Position numbers and translations under genes: made by a program | Part shown: in pieces, positions 52,256-59,212 of the stretch | Layout of the letters: each line of letters begins with the position of its first letter | Numbering within the stretch: the first letter of the stretch is position 1 | Notes under the pieces: model-generated | Database searches by the model: none | The model's input: the letters and a program-made list of their open reading frames with translations, nothing else | What the model was told of the DNA's origin: nothing | Source: an uncultured Ruminococcus sp. | Lineage (GTDB): Bacteria; Bacillota; Clostridia; Lachnospirales; Lachnospiraceae | DNA length: 64,000 nucleotides | Direction: 5' to 3' | Assembly: GCA_900541505.1 (NCBI GenBank) | Contig: UQKK01000012.1 | Span: 18,542 to 82,541, forward strand

Positions 52256-52891
52256 AATCGCATCTCCTTCCGCTATACGCCTTAAAACTTTCTCTGTCCG
52301 TAAGGCGTTCTCCCGCTCATTGGAAACAATCACTTAGAACGGATATGTATCAGCCGGACGCAAAGCATTTCTCTGTATCCGGCTACCATAAATGCCTGTT
52401 TCAGCCTATTTGTCCTCGACGCCCCGGCTGTTATCGCATATATTTCATGCAGGGAAATCATCAAGCGGCTGACTGCTGATCAGCTCCACGGGCCTGTACC
52501 CCTCTGAGGTTCTCCCAAAGCTGCCCTCACTTGTTGCGACGCTCTTAACGCTCGACTTTATGACCGGACAGGAGTATCATGATACCTGTTGCCTGTTATC
52601 GCCTTATCAGTAGCAATCTGACAATTATAGCCGGGTATTTCCCGCTCCCCGGACAGATAAAACAGCCGCAAACCGATTCTTCTATATTAGGTGGGATTTC
52701 GCTGCCTTTACCCGTCCGGATCATGGCGTACCCGCTAACGTGGCTTACGCTCATCACGATAGCAACAGGAACGTACTTGATGAATGGGTATGAACTTTTC
52801 AAGGTCCTTGCCCGCTCTTCCCTTACGAAAAAACAGGCGAAAGATTAGCTCTTCCACCTGTTTCCTCAGTCTCAAGCGATTTTTCTACCCG
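52256..52891. other. Long spacer with palindrome, mostly non-coding
   Basis: About 640 bases between the sigma-like gene and the MazF-like gene. It holds a perfect 12-base palindrome GTATCATGATAC (52574-52585) and a possible small plus-strand ORF described separately. No recognised RNA gene is visible. On the minus strand it would be a long leader or spacer of the MazF-integrase transcript, and it may contain recombinase or regulator sites. Confidence 0.4.
52579..52848 (+). CDS. Possible small membrane protein, unknown
   Basis: An 89-codon ORF on the plus strand, opposite to all neighbours. It begins with ATG four bases after AGGAG, which is a good ribosome site, and has a hydrophobic segment (about residues 51-68) and a basic end (L-T-K-K-Q-A-K-D). 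No family is recognised. The ATG lies inside the 12-base palindrome, so the ribosome-site match could be chance. It may be a shadow of non-coding sequence. Confidence 0.25.
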   Translation: MIPVACYRLISSNLTIIAGYFPLPGQIKQPQTDSSILGGISLPLPVRIMAYPLTWLTLITIATGTYLMNGYELFKVLARSSLTKKQAKD

Positions 52892-53362
52892 CTATTCTAA
52901 AAGTTTTTTCAGTTTTTTCTCTGCTGCTGTCACAGACTTTGCTATGGCCTGGAAAGAACAACTTTCCATCTCTGCGATCTGCTCATAGGTCAGTCCGACA
53001 AAGTAGTAAAGGACTAACCGGCGTTTCTGAATTGCAGGCAGCATGGATATGGCAGTATAAAGTTCTTCCAACGCAATCTTCCGGATTGCCTCATTCTCTG
53101 CAGATTCTCCCGTCTGTCCGGAGCGCCTGTGTAAAGTGATATCATAGATCTCTGACTGTTCGATATGCCGGTCAACGATATTGAGATGTCTCAGATCATC
53201 CAGTTCAAAACTGTCAAACGCCTCATATAATTCTCTGCTGATTTCCATGCAATGCTCTTTTCTTTGTCCATCTGCAAACTCTATGTAATATTTTCCATCT
53301 GACTCAAATATACTATAAGGATTATATTTGTCCTTTCTTCTTTTGGGGTGGTTTCCCTTCAT
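52892..53362 (-). CDS. Sigma-70 region 4-like regulator of the element
   Basis: A 156-residue protein. The N-terminal half (KYYIEFADGQRKEHCMEISR) is typical of small sigma-like proteins in Firmicute mobile elements, and the C-terminal half has a sigma region 4 HTH (LPAIQKRRLVLYYFVGLTYEQIAEM, then AIAKSVTAAEKKLKK). No region 2 is present, so it may act as a DNA-binding activator rather than a full sigma factor. GGAGG lies eight bases before the ATG and touches a hairpin (53375-53404). Probable role: switch for the integration/excision genes downstream. Confidence 0.82.
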   Translation of the reverse strand: MKGNHPKRRKDKYNPYSIFESDGKYYIEFADGQRKEHCMEISRELYEAFDSFELDDLRHLNIVDRHIEQSEIYDITLHRRSGQTGESAENEAIRKIALEELYTAISMLPAIQKRRLVLYYFVGLTYEQIAEMESCSFQAIAKSVTAAEKKLKKLLE

Positions 53363-53799
53363 TTTCTTTTCCTCCGATCTGAAATTTTTTGAAAGTTCAG
53401 ATCGAAGCGGTGGCCCCCGCTCCCTGTAAGAAAGGAAAAGACTCTTTAAATCATTACAAAAAAGGCGTACCTGTTTTCTTCCAGATACACCCTCTCGCAG
53501 ATTTATGTAATCATTTGTAAAAAATGGTGAGATTAAGCAGAACTTTGTCGAATAAAAAAACGCCGCAACTCTTATAGGAATTACGACGAACTGACAAGAA
53601 AATAATTTATTTTTTGATCGGTATGTATTCTGCCCTACTCTTATGCAGTACTTCCCCTTTCCAAAAGAGGAAGGAATACGACATATCGATACATTATTCT
53701 CCTCTTATTTTGACAATAGGAGAAGTATACTGTAGAAAAACGATGGTTTAACTATGATATGCCTACATTTCTGTTAAAAGAATCGCAAATTATGACAAC
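53363..53799. other. Intergenic region with hairpins
   Basis: About 440 bases without a gene. A 9-bp hairpin (CGATCTGAA, 53375-53383, with TTCAGATCG, 53396-53404) abuts the ribosome site of the sigma-like gene. Further small inverted repeats occur near 53700 (TTCTCCT with AGGAGAA). The sequence is AT-rich and may hold the promoter of the sigma-like gene; no clear -35/-10 pair was found. Confidence 0.5.
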
Positions 53800-53831
53800 A
53801 AAAAAACAGCCTAACCGACAAGATCAGACTG
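53800..53831 (-). terminator. Terminator of winged-helix gene copy A
   Basis: On the minus strand CAGTCTGATC pairs with GGTTAGGCTG (ten pairs including G-U) around a short loop, then a run of seven T. Copies B (59219-59250) and C (63764-63794) carry the same structure with compensating or tolerated changes. Confidence 0.75.
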
Positions 53832-53840
53832 TTTTTCATC

Positions 53841-54311
53841 CTACTTAGCCTCGAAGCAGTATCCTATTTCACGCACACACCGGATCTCAAATTTCCGATC
53901 CGGGCAGGCTTTGTATAGTTTTTCTCTTAATTTGCATACATGGGAGCCAATCGTGTTGTTCTCTATATCCTGTACATAATTTCCCCATATCTTTTGATAA
54001 ATCTGTTCGTATGTAAGAACCCTCCCTTCGTTGGCAGCAAAATAATATAATAGGTTAAATTCTTTTGTAGTTAAAGATACTTCCCGTTTCCCGCAATATA
54101 CCTTTCTTTGATCCGGAAGTATTTTAAGATTTGGAAAAGATATTGTCGGGGCGTAGTTTACCTCATATTTTTGAAAATCTGGATATTTGCGAAACACTTC
54201 CATAATTTCATTAAAAAGACGGGTTTCATTTTCTTTAAACTCTGCAACTAATAAACGTCCTATATCGTTTCCCTTCTTTCCATTTTTGCTCTCAATTTTT
54301 CTAGTATGCAA
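53841..54311 (-). CDS. Stand-alone OmpR/PhoB-type winged-helix protein, copy A
   Basis: A 156-residue protein with a winged-helix DNA-binding domain (about residues 58-154): ISFPNLKILPDQRKVYCG, VSLTTKEFNLLYYFA, LTYEQIYQKIWG and NTIGSHVCKLREKL as recognition helix. The receiver domain of a response regulator is absent; instead about 50 residues with a helical look precede it. It probably binds DNA without phosphorylation. The start is TTG at 54311, without a strong ribosome site, so an inner start is possible. This is the only complete copy of three in the window. Confidence 0.8.
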   Translation of the reverse strand: MHTRKIESKNGKKGNDIGRLLVAEFKENETRLFNEIMEVFRKYPDFQKYEVNYAPTISFPNLKILPDQRKVYCGKREVSLTTKEFNLLYYFAANEGRVLTYEQIYQKIWGNYVQDIENNTIGSHVCKLREKLYKACPDRKFEIRCVREIGYCFEAK

Positions 54312-54433
54312 TTACCAAACTACCGTTATAATCTCAATAAGACATCTTTTATTTGTAACATCCACAAAGAAACGGCGATCTTGATTACTCAAAACCATCG
54401 TAGGGATACGTATATTGAAAGCGCGAAAATAAC

Positions 54434-54470
54434 CTGCCCTGCAACGGTTTTTACCCATTGGGTGGGGCAG
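54434..54470 (-). terminator. Weak hairpin after the GntR gene
   Basis: CTGCCC (54434-54439) can pair with GGGCAG (54465-54470), with an inner ACCC/GGGT pair. No clean T run follows, so it is at best a weak terminator. The stretch 54323-54489 holds nothing else I can support. Confidence 0.3.
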
Positions 54471-54489
54471 ATCGTTTCTTATGTGATTT

Positions 54490-54804
54490 TCAGATTTCTA
54501 CTTTTGCTATTGCGTTGTGATATTCTTCTTCAACGGAAGCAAGGTATCGTTCCCGAAACGCCGCTATCGCAGCATTATCCGAAGCCACAAAATATCCTCG
54601 CCGTGTTTTTTCAATCACGCCATGCTGTTGTAGTTCACGGAATGACTTTCTGACAGTTTCCGGGCTGCTCCCGGCCTCTTTTGCAAGGTCTATGTATGAG
54701 GGCAGCTTGGCTCCCAACGCATACTCGCCATGCAAAATACGAAAGAAAATCTCATTGGCAAGGCGCTGATACACTTTTTCGCGTACATCAATGTCCCAGC
54801 CCAT
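54490..54804 (-). CDS. GntR-family regulator (short)
   Basis: A 104-residue protein with the GntR winged HTH: VYQRLANEIFFRILHGEYALGAKLPSYIDLAKE, then SPETVRKSFRELQQHGVIEKTRRGYFV. Only about 25 residues follow the DNA-binding domain, as in the YtrA-like group, which often controls ABC transporters. It starts 11 bases after the KTR-protein stop with AAGGAGG between, so the two are coupled. No ABC transporter gene is directly attached; the nearest is at 59775-62739. Confidence 0.85.
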   Translation of the reverse strand: MGWDIDVREKVYQRLANEIFFRILHGEYALGAKLPSYIDLAKEAGSSPETVRKSFRELQQHGVIEKTRRGYFVASDNAAIAAFRERYLASVEEEYHNAIAKVEI

Positions 54805-54815
54805 GTAATGCCTCC

Positions 54816-54980
54816 TTATCCGAACGCTCTTTTTACTTGTAAATTTTTTACTTTAATTAAGGTTACCTGTTTGCACTTTGGGCAATAAAGAGGAAAATTT
54901 TTCAGTTCTGTATCTTGCCGAATCTGCAATCTAGTTTTATTTCCACAGACAGGGCAACGAATCCAATTTCCATTTATCAT
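54816..54980 (-). CDS. Cysteine-rich KTR-type small protein
   Basis: A 54-residue protein: W-I-R-C-P-V-C-G-N-K-T-R near the start and L-Y-C-P-K-C-K-Q later, giving two CPxC zinc knuckles. The K-T-R after the first knuckle marks the cysteine-rich KTR family, small proteins common in Firmicute conjugative transposons. GGGAGG lies nine bases before the ATG. Its role is unknown; it is likely a zinc-binding partner or regulator. It is complete and coupled to the GntR gene. Confidence 0.8.
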   Translation of the reverse strand: MINGNWIRCPVCGNKTRLQIRQDTELKNFPLYCPKCKQVTLIKVKNLQVKRAFG

Positions 54981-55014
54981 TTACCATTACCTCCCAAAAA
55001 ACATTTATATAATA

Positions 55015-55233
55015 TTAACAACTAAAGGCCGAGAACACAAAGCTGTCGCTGGGGTACTCGTCCAGCGTGGAGAGCTTGTCCCATTGGGCCGGGGAAATAT
55101 CCTCTAAGGATGTTTGCCGGTTACGGTATCGCTGCATTTCCCGCAGGTAGTCAATGGCTTCATGGTATAGAACCAGCTTGCAGTAATGGTCGAGTTGGCA
55201 GCGTTCCACATAGTCAGGGGTGTATTCGTTCAT
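55015..55233 (-). pseudogene. Sigma-like element gene, 5' part only
   Basis: Encodes 72 residues that match the front part of a conjugative-element sigma-like protein (starting M-N-E-Y-T-P-D-Y-V-E-R). The shared block LEDISPAQWDKLSTLDEY also occurs in the fragment at 58619-58934. After FVFSAF the frame leaves the homologous sequence and stops after two codons, whereas the other fragment continues GYDLHIRDEL. The gene is therefore cut at its 3' side. GGGGGTGAGAAG precedes the ATG. Confidence 0.75.
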
Positions 55234-55700
55234 CTTCTCACCCCCGATCTGCGGGAGAATGAGAAGATTAAGCTGTTTCCACCGCTCCTTTCATCGGTGG
55301 CAGTACAACGGCCCCGGCCCGCACCGAAAAACCGCAGAAAACAACAAATTTCGCCCGGCAGGTCGCAGACCCACCGGGCGAAAGTGAAAGCAATATGAAT
55401 ATGTTTTACATAGTATAGTTCATACTCATGGCCGCTTGTCCCCGTTGCCGGGAACGGGCTTTTTTTGACAGTACATAGCCTGTCGTATTCTGTCGAAACG
55501 CTCTTTGCTTCATGGCGGCTCCCTCCGTGGGCCGCCGATCCCGCCAGCGTCAGGGCGTCGTCGGTATGAGGGCAAAAAGAACGGCGGCCTTGATTTGTTC
55601 AAAGCCGCCATAATTTAATCAGGCATGGAAAAATGACTGCTGAACGACGGCTTTTTTCTTTTGCCGTCGTCCGGCAGGTTATTGTTTATGAAGATTTTGC
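55234..55700. other. Hairpin-rich leader and spacer
   Basis: This 467-base stretch has no gene. It holds a perfect 10-bp hairpin (TTTCGCCCGG, 55349-55358, with 55374-55383), a plus-strand terminator-like hairpin with seven T (55441-55466), and two more hairpins (55583-55609; 55644-55670). The first is the leader of the truncated sigma-like gene. GC is higher than in neighbours, suggesting a different origin. Confidence 0.55.
55574..55609 (-). terminator. Terminator after the radical SAM genes
   Basis: On the minus strand GGCGGC with a TTGA/TCAA extension pairs across 55583-55609 and is followed by TTCTTTTT. A second hairpin, ACGACGGC/GCCGTCGT (55644-55670), lies between it and the gene. Together they could end transcription of the radical SAM pair. 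Confidence 0.5.
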
Positions 55701-56582
55701 TTATCCCAAAGATTTCAGGTTGTTTCTATACTCAAGCATTTCTGCTTCGTCTACCGTGTCAAGGATATGTTGTAATTCACTAATTACTTTTTCACGCTCC
55801 TTTGGCAGAAATGCTGTTACAGGATAAAAATTGGATGATGTATTCGCAAGTAGATGTGTTCTGATTTGAAGATTTTGGATGAATACCTGCAATTCTTCAA
55901 TTCTTTCTTTTTCCCCAGCGGGTACAAATTCGCCTCTCTTTGCCATTTCATAAAGCTCGGTATCAGGGAATAGTGTCAAGGAGTCCACGGATATAAAATA
56001 GGGATTGAGCTGACTAAACAGCCTTGCACTATTGACAGCGTTACGATACCCGTTTCCTTTACCTGCAAGACCGGTCATATAAACAAAGTAATACTCAATG
56101 CCTGCCTCGTCCAATTTCCGGCACTGTTCAACAATATCATCAGAATTATATCCTTTATTGGCAAGTAACAGGGTTTGATCATCGCCACTTTCAGTCCCAA
56201 TACTTAAACCGTTGATCCCCGCAGCACGAAGTTTCCTAAGCTGCCAGACCTCTTTATTTTTTATATCCCGAATACTCGAAAACATGGCCATCGTCTGGCA
56301 CTTAATCAAGTAGTCCCTAACCGTCCATGCTCTAAGCCTTAAATTTTCGTAACTCATAGCAAATGGGTTTGCACCTGTCCAAAAAATTCTTCTGGCGTTA
56401 GGCTGATATGTTTTAATTTCGGCTAAATCCTCCTCAAACTCCTCCATTGGAGACATCCGAAAGCACTCATGGTTATAAAGATTGCAAAATCGACACTTCC
56501 GATAAGTACAGCCAGATGTTGCCTGTATGATAACAGAGTGAGCTTCATAAGGTGGACGCCATGTTCTTCCTGTAAAATGCAA
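55701..56582 (-). CDS. Radical SAM protein, paralogue 2
   Basis: A 293-residue protein with a C-x4-C-x2-C cluster motif, CTYRKCRFC (about residues 24-32), as in radical SAM families of the GC-S/T-H/Y-N-x-C-x-F-C type. Other conserved blocks: WTGANPFAMSYENLR, GINGLSIGTESGDD, FVYMTGLAGKGNG. These fit a TIM-barrel that binds a [4Fe-4S] cluster and cleaves SAM. Substrate unknown. The start is TTG at 56582 with AGGAGG seven bases ahead, directly after the stop of the first paralogue, so the pair is one operon. It matches the upstream paralogue along its length. Confidence 0.85.
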   Translation of the reverse strand: MHFTGRTWRPPYEAHSVIIQATSGCTYRKCRFCNLYNHECFRMSPMEEFEEDLAEIKTYQPNARRIFWTGANPFAMSYENLRLRAWTVRDYLIKCQTMAMFSSIRDIKNKEVWQLRKLRAAGINGLSIGTESGDDQTLLLANKGYNSDDIVEQCRKLDEAGIEYYFVYMTGLAGKGNGYRNAVNSARLFSQLNPYFISVDSLTLFPDTELYEMAKRGEFVPAGEKERIEELQVFIQNLQIRTHLLANTSSNFYPVTAFLPKEREKVISELQHILDTVDEAEMLEYRNNLKSLG

Positions 56583-56595
56583 AGCGATCCTCCTA

Positions 56596-57495
56596 TCATA
56601 AATGTTTTAAGTTTTTGCGGTAATGGCGCAGTTCTTCTTCACTAACATTTGCAATGATTTTATCCAAAGTATCCAGCAGCTTTTGTTTGTCACGAGGCAA
56701 CTCACCCATAAGCTGGAAAGCATTGGATGCCCCCAAAGCGCCAAACATCGTAGGAATTGTCAAATGTTCAATCAAGGTTCTTACTTCTTTATACTTTTCT
56801 AACTCGCTTTCTTCTGTCCAATTTCCTTTTTGGATTTCCTGATAAAGTTCCGAGTCAGGATAAATTGTAAGCATATTTGCGCCAACTTCGGTAGGGTGAA
56901 GCTGGTTGCATACTTCCGCCGTTGCTTTAGCACCAATTTCGCCTCGCCCCGCACCTGATATACTTGTAAGATAGAAAAAGCTATAATGAATACCGGCACG
57001 GTCAAGACGTTTGCATTGTGTTACAATATCGGCAGCAAGATACCCTTTGTTCATAAAGCGCAAAGCTACATCGTCTCCAGTTTCAATTCCAATCGTCAGG
57101 CCATCATAACCCGCTTTATGAAGTGAGGCCAGTTCATCGTCTGTTTTTAATGTAACGTCGGTAATACGGGCAAAACTTCCGATTGTTTTACAGCTTGGAA
57201 TATATTTGTGAACCAAATCGGCAATTTCCATTAGCCGCTCAAACTTCAAAACAAAGGGATTGGCCCCCGTGAGAAAGGTACGGTCAAATCCAAACCCTTT
57301 CCATCGCTTAATCGCGCTTGCTGCTTCCTGTAAATCAGCTTCAATATCCTCCATCGGGGACATTCTGAACTTGAAAGGCAAATCATTATAAAGCGTACAG
57401 AATTTGCATTTATGGTGTGTACATCCAGCGGTAACTTCCAGTAATAAAGAAGAAGCCTCATAGGGTGGCCTCCAAATTGTTCCTGTATAGTGCAT
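56596..57495 (-). CDS. Radical SAM protein, paralogue 1
   Basis: A 299-residue radical SAM protein with C-x4-C-x2-C in CTHHKCKFC, then MSPMEDIEADLQ, FLTGANPFVLKFERL, GLTIGIETGDD and FYLTSISGAGRG, all shared with the second paralogue. The ATG at 57495 is chosen since GGAGG lies eight bases ahead and the paralogue starts at the same residue; the frame stays open 14 codons further. No accessory domain (B12, SPASM) is present. The -10 box (57518-57523) and a palindrome (57542-57558) lie just upstream, shared with the divergent HxlR gene. Confidence 0.87.
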   Translation of the reverse strand: MHYTGTIWRPPYEASSLLLEVTAGCTHHKCKFCTLYNDLPFKFRMSPMEDIEADLQEAASAIKRWKGFGFDRTFLTGANPFVLKFERLMEIADLVHKYIPSCKTIGSFARITDVTLKTDDELASLHKAGYDGLTIGIETGDDVALRFMNKGYLAADIVTQCKRLDRAGIHYSFFYLTSISGAGRGEIGAKATAEVCNQLHPTEVGANMLTIYPDSELYQEIQKGNWTEESELEKYKEVRTLIEHLTIPTMFGALGASNAFQLMGELPRDKQKLLDTLDKIIANVSEEELRHYRKNLKHL

Positions 57496-57517
57496 ATTGT
57501 TTTCCTCCTTTACGCTC

Positions 57518-57597
57518 ATTATATCATTGTACGCCAATTTGAAAAGTACTGTACTTTTTTGTAGTACCTTGCTTTACGATTGAACAAGATATATAAT
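57518..57597. promoter_or_regulatory. Divergent promoter and operator of the HxlR/radical SAM cassette
   Basis: AAAAGTAC-T-GTACTTTT (57542-57558) is a perfect inverted repeat with a further GTAC half site at 57565. Minus-strand TATAAT (57518-57523) serves the radical SAM genes, with the repeat at its -35 position. On the plus strand TTGCTT (57569-57574), 17 bases and TATAAT (57592-57597) serve the HxlR gene. The layout fits an HxlR operator that represses its neighbour. Confidence 0.65.
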
Positions 57598-57622
57598 TGT
57601 ATAAGAAAGGAGTAGCGCAGAG

Positions 57623-57955
57623 ATGAGAAAAACGGAACTTGCGATTGAAAGATGCAAAACGATGTCCACGCTCCAAAAAATATTAGGCGGAAAGTGGAAA
57701 ATCGAAATTCTATATTACATTGCTATTCGGGATATTCATAGATTTGGGGAACTACGACGACACATTGGTGAAATTACAGAGTCCTCATTAACTAAGCAGC
57801 TCCGCGAATTAGAGGCTGATGGATTTTTAATAAGACATGACTATCATGAAGTCCCTCCCCGTGTGGAATATACTCTCACAGAATTAGGAGAAAGTTTTAT
57901 TTCCGTATTAAATTTTATGAAGTCATGGGGCGATGAAAATTTGCAAGATAAATAG
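57623..57955 (+). CDS. HxlR-family transcriptional regulator
   Basis: A 110-residue winged-helix regulator. ILGGKWKIEILYYIA, FGELRRHIGEITESSLTKQLRELEADGFLIR and the wing V-P-P-R-V-E-Y-T-L-T-E-L-G are HxlR hallmarks. One Cys near residue 12 (ERCKTM) sits where HxlR-type redox or electrophile sensors often carry a reactive thiol. AAGGAG is ten bases before the ATG. It is the only complete plus-strand gene in the window and is divergent from the radical SAM operon, which it probably controls. Confidence 0.9.
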   Translation: MRKTELAIERCKTMSTLQKILGGKWKIEILYYIAIRDIHRFGELRRHIGEITESSLTKQLRELEADGFLIRHDYHEVPPRVEYTLTELGESFISVLNFMKSWGDENLQDK

Positions 57956-58059
57956 AAACTTTAGACACCAGAATATGAATTATAAAGTTTAACTTACCTG
58001 CATATAGCAACATTCCATTGGGCAAATATGAATTATACAATGTAAATGGGTGATGCTAT
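57956..58059. other. Spacer after the HxlR gene with a short direct repeat
   Basis: The sequence AATATGAATTATA appears at about 57971 and again at 58026. No hairpin or promoter is convincing. It leads into the XRE remnant. Confidence 0.3.
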
Positions 58060-58188
58060 ATGGCGAATATCGAAAACGACGGAACGATACCCAGCTTTCC
58101 GGTTATCATACAGCTAATCAGAAATTGCGGTCTGCCCGTGGAACAGTATTTTAACCCGGCAATCATTCTGGAAGAAAAATGCACATAA
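58060..58188 (+). pseudogene. XRE-type regulator remnant (C-terminal part)
   Basis: Forty-two codons encode A-N-I-E-N-D-G-T-I-P-S-F-P-V-I-I and P-V-E-Q-Y-F-N-P, which looks like the end of a Cro/C1-type HTH domain and its tail. An in-frame TGA lies three codons upstream of the ATG and the first helices are missing. It is read as a truncated regulator of a conjugative element. A very small active protein cannot be excluded. Confidence 0.5.
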
Positions 58189-58333
58189 GCAAAAATACTC
58201 CCTACAATATACGCATTTAAAATACTGAAACACCAATCATAGCAAGGCTCTCCTTGCACGGTCGGCGGGCAGGTAGGACAGATTATCCAATCCCCGCCAG
58301 AATAGGCTTCTAAATGCGTAGAAAACAGCCCAT

Positions 58334-58384
58334 GAGAAAGCGCCGGACGCGGCGGCCTGCTGGCCCTGCGCCCGGCGTTTTCTC
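58334..58384 (-). terminator. Terminator-like hairpin after the HTH gene
   Basis: GAGAAA plus GCGCCGG pairs with CCGGCG plus TTTTCTC across this stretch, a long GC-rich stem with a loop of about 20 bases. The arm overlaps the last codons of the HTH gene. The T run after it is poor, so it could also stabilise the 3' end. 58189-58333 holds nothing I can support. Confidence 0.5.
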
Positions 58385-58622
58385 ACAGGCTGTCCTTTAG
58401 GATGGCACGGATCAGCTTGTTTTGCAATCGGTGTTTCATGTACTCGTCCACCCGCACATGGGGCGTACCGTCCAGCTCGTAGAGCGTCCGGGTACACAAC
58501 TTGTTTATGTAGCCGTCATAGTACCGCAAGATGCGCTCCATTGCCAGCGGATCACCGGTGCGGGCGTCAGCAAAGACTGACAGGGGCAGAAGCACCCTGC
58601 CGTGGAATGTGGGCTGCTTCAT
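58383..58622 (-). CDS. Small conjugative-element HTH protein
   Basis: A 79-residue protein with F-A-D-A-R-T-G-D-P-L-A-M-E-R-I-L-R-Y-Y and a basic end, matching helix-turn-helix proteins that follow the sigma-like gene in Tn1549/Tn916-type elements. Its start overlaps the sigma-like stop (ATGA). It is complete but its partner gene is truncated, so it may be a relic. Base composition is GC-rich compared with the flanking genes. Confidence 0.75.
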   Translation of the reverse strand: MKQPTFHGRVLLPLSVFADARTGDPLAMERILRYYDGYINKLCTRTLYELDGTPHVRVDEYMKHRLQNKLIRAILKDSL

Positions 58623-58934
58623 TTCGCGTTCCTCCCTCCGTTATCCTCTAACCTCTGCCGCAGTTCGTTCAAAGTCTTTGTGCGGAGGCGCTGGACGGCG
58701 CTGCGGGACATCCCCACAAGGCCGCCGATCTCGCCGTCCGCCATAGCCGCGACACAATGCAGAATTAAAATCTGCTGCTCCTGCTCCGGCAGGCTGGCAA
58801 AGGCCCCGGCCACCAGTTCGTCCCGGATATGTAGGTCATAGCCAAAGGCCGAGAACATAAAACTATCGCTGGGGTATTCATCCAGTGTACAGAGCTTGTC
58901 CCATTGCGCCGGGGAAATATCTTCTAACTCTTTA
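58619..58934 (-). pseudogene. Sigma-like element gene, 3' part only
   Basis: Encodes E-L-E-D-I-S-P-A-Q-W-D-K, then GYDLHIRDELVAGAF and a sigma region 4-type HTH (LPEQEQQILILHCVAAMADGEIGGLVGMSRSAVQRLRTKTL). The start of the gene is lost: homology ends near 58934, where a histidine kinase fragment on the other strand begins. The overlap with the 5' fragment at 55015-55233 shows two separate incomplete copies, not one gene split by an insertion. Confidence 0.75.
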
Positions 58935-59192
58935 TTGGAAGTACAAGCAGTCCATACCAAACACCAAATAGCGTTCTCTGTTATCGACCACGGACAGGGC
59001 ATTACTGATGAAGATAAGAAATATATCTTTGACCGTTTTTTCAGCGGGGATAAATCTCATACAAATAAAACAAATTTTGGTTTGGGTCTTAGCATAGCAC
59101 AAGAATTAACTGGAATGTTAAATGGAGTAATACAAGTGAGCGATACTGCTGGCGGGGGAGCAACATTTACAGTTTCTTTTCCGTTGAAATAA
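58935..59192 (+). pseudogene. Sensor histidine kinase fragment (ATP-binding end)
   Basis: About 85 codons encode the last part of a HATPase_c domain: IDHGQGI (G1 box), FDRFF (F box), GLGLSIAQEL (G2 box) and the closing strand G-G-A-T-F-T-V-S-F-P-L-K. Sensor, dimerisation domain and N box are missing. The fragment joins directly to the broken sigma-like gene. The intact two-component partner is not in the window. Confidence 0.8.
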
Positions 59193-59212
59193 ATATTTTT
59201 GAAAAGAGCCAA

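Larger units (their letters stand above)
53793..54322 (-). repeat. Winged-helix unit, copy A (about 530 bp)
   Basis: Unit bounded by TGACAACA on the left and ATGCAATTACCAAACTA on the right. The same unit recurs at 59213-59737 (copy B) and from 63758 to the window edge (copy C), all in the same orientation. Outside these borders copies A and B have no similarity. Confidence 0.85.

Noticed and set aside
52596..52802. Minus-strand ORF of 68 codons in the spacer
   Set aside because: It starts with TTG, has no properly spaced ribosome site, shows no family pattern and overlaps the slightly better plus-strand ORF.
54306..54653. Plus-strand ORF of 115 codons over the end of the GntR gene
   Set aside because: It overlaps the GntR gene on the other strand, and the non-overlapping part shows no known domain.
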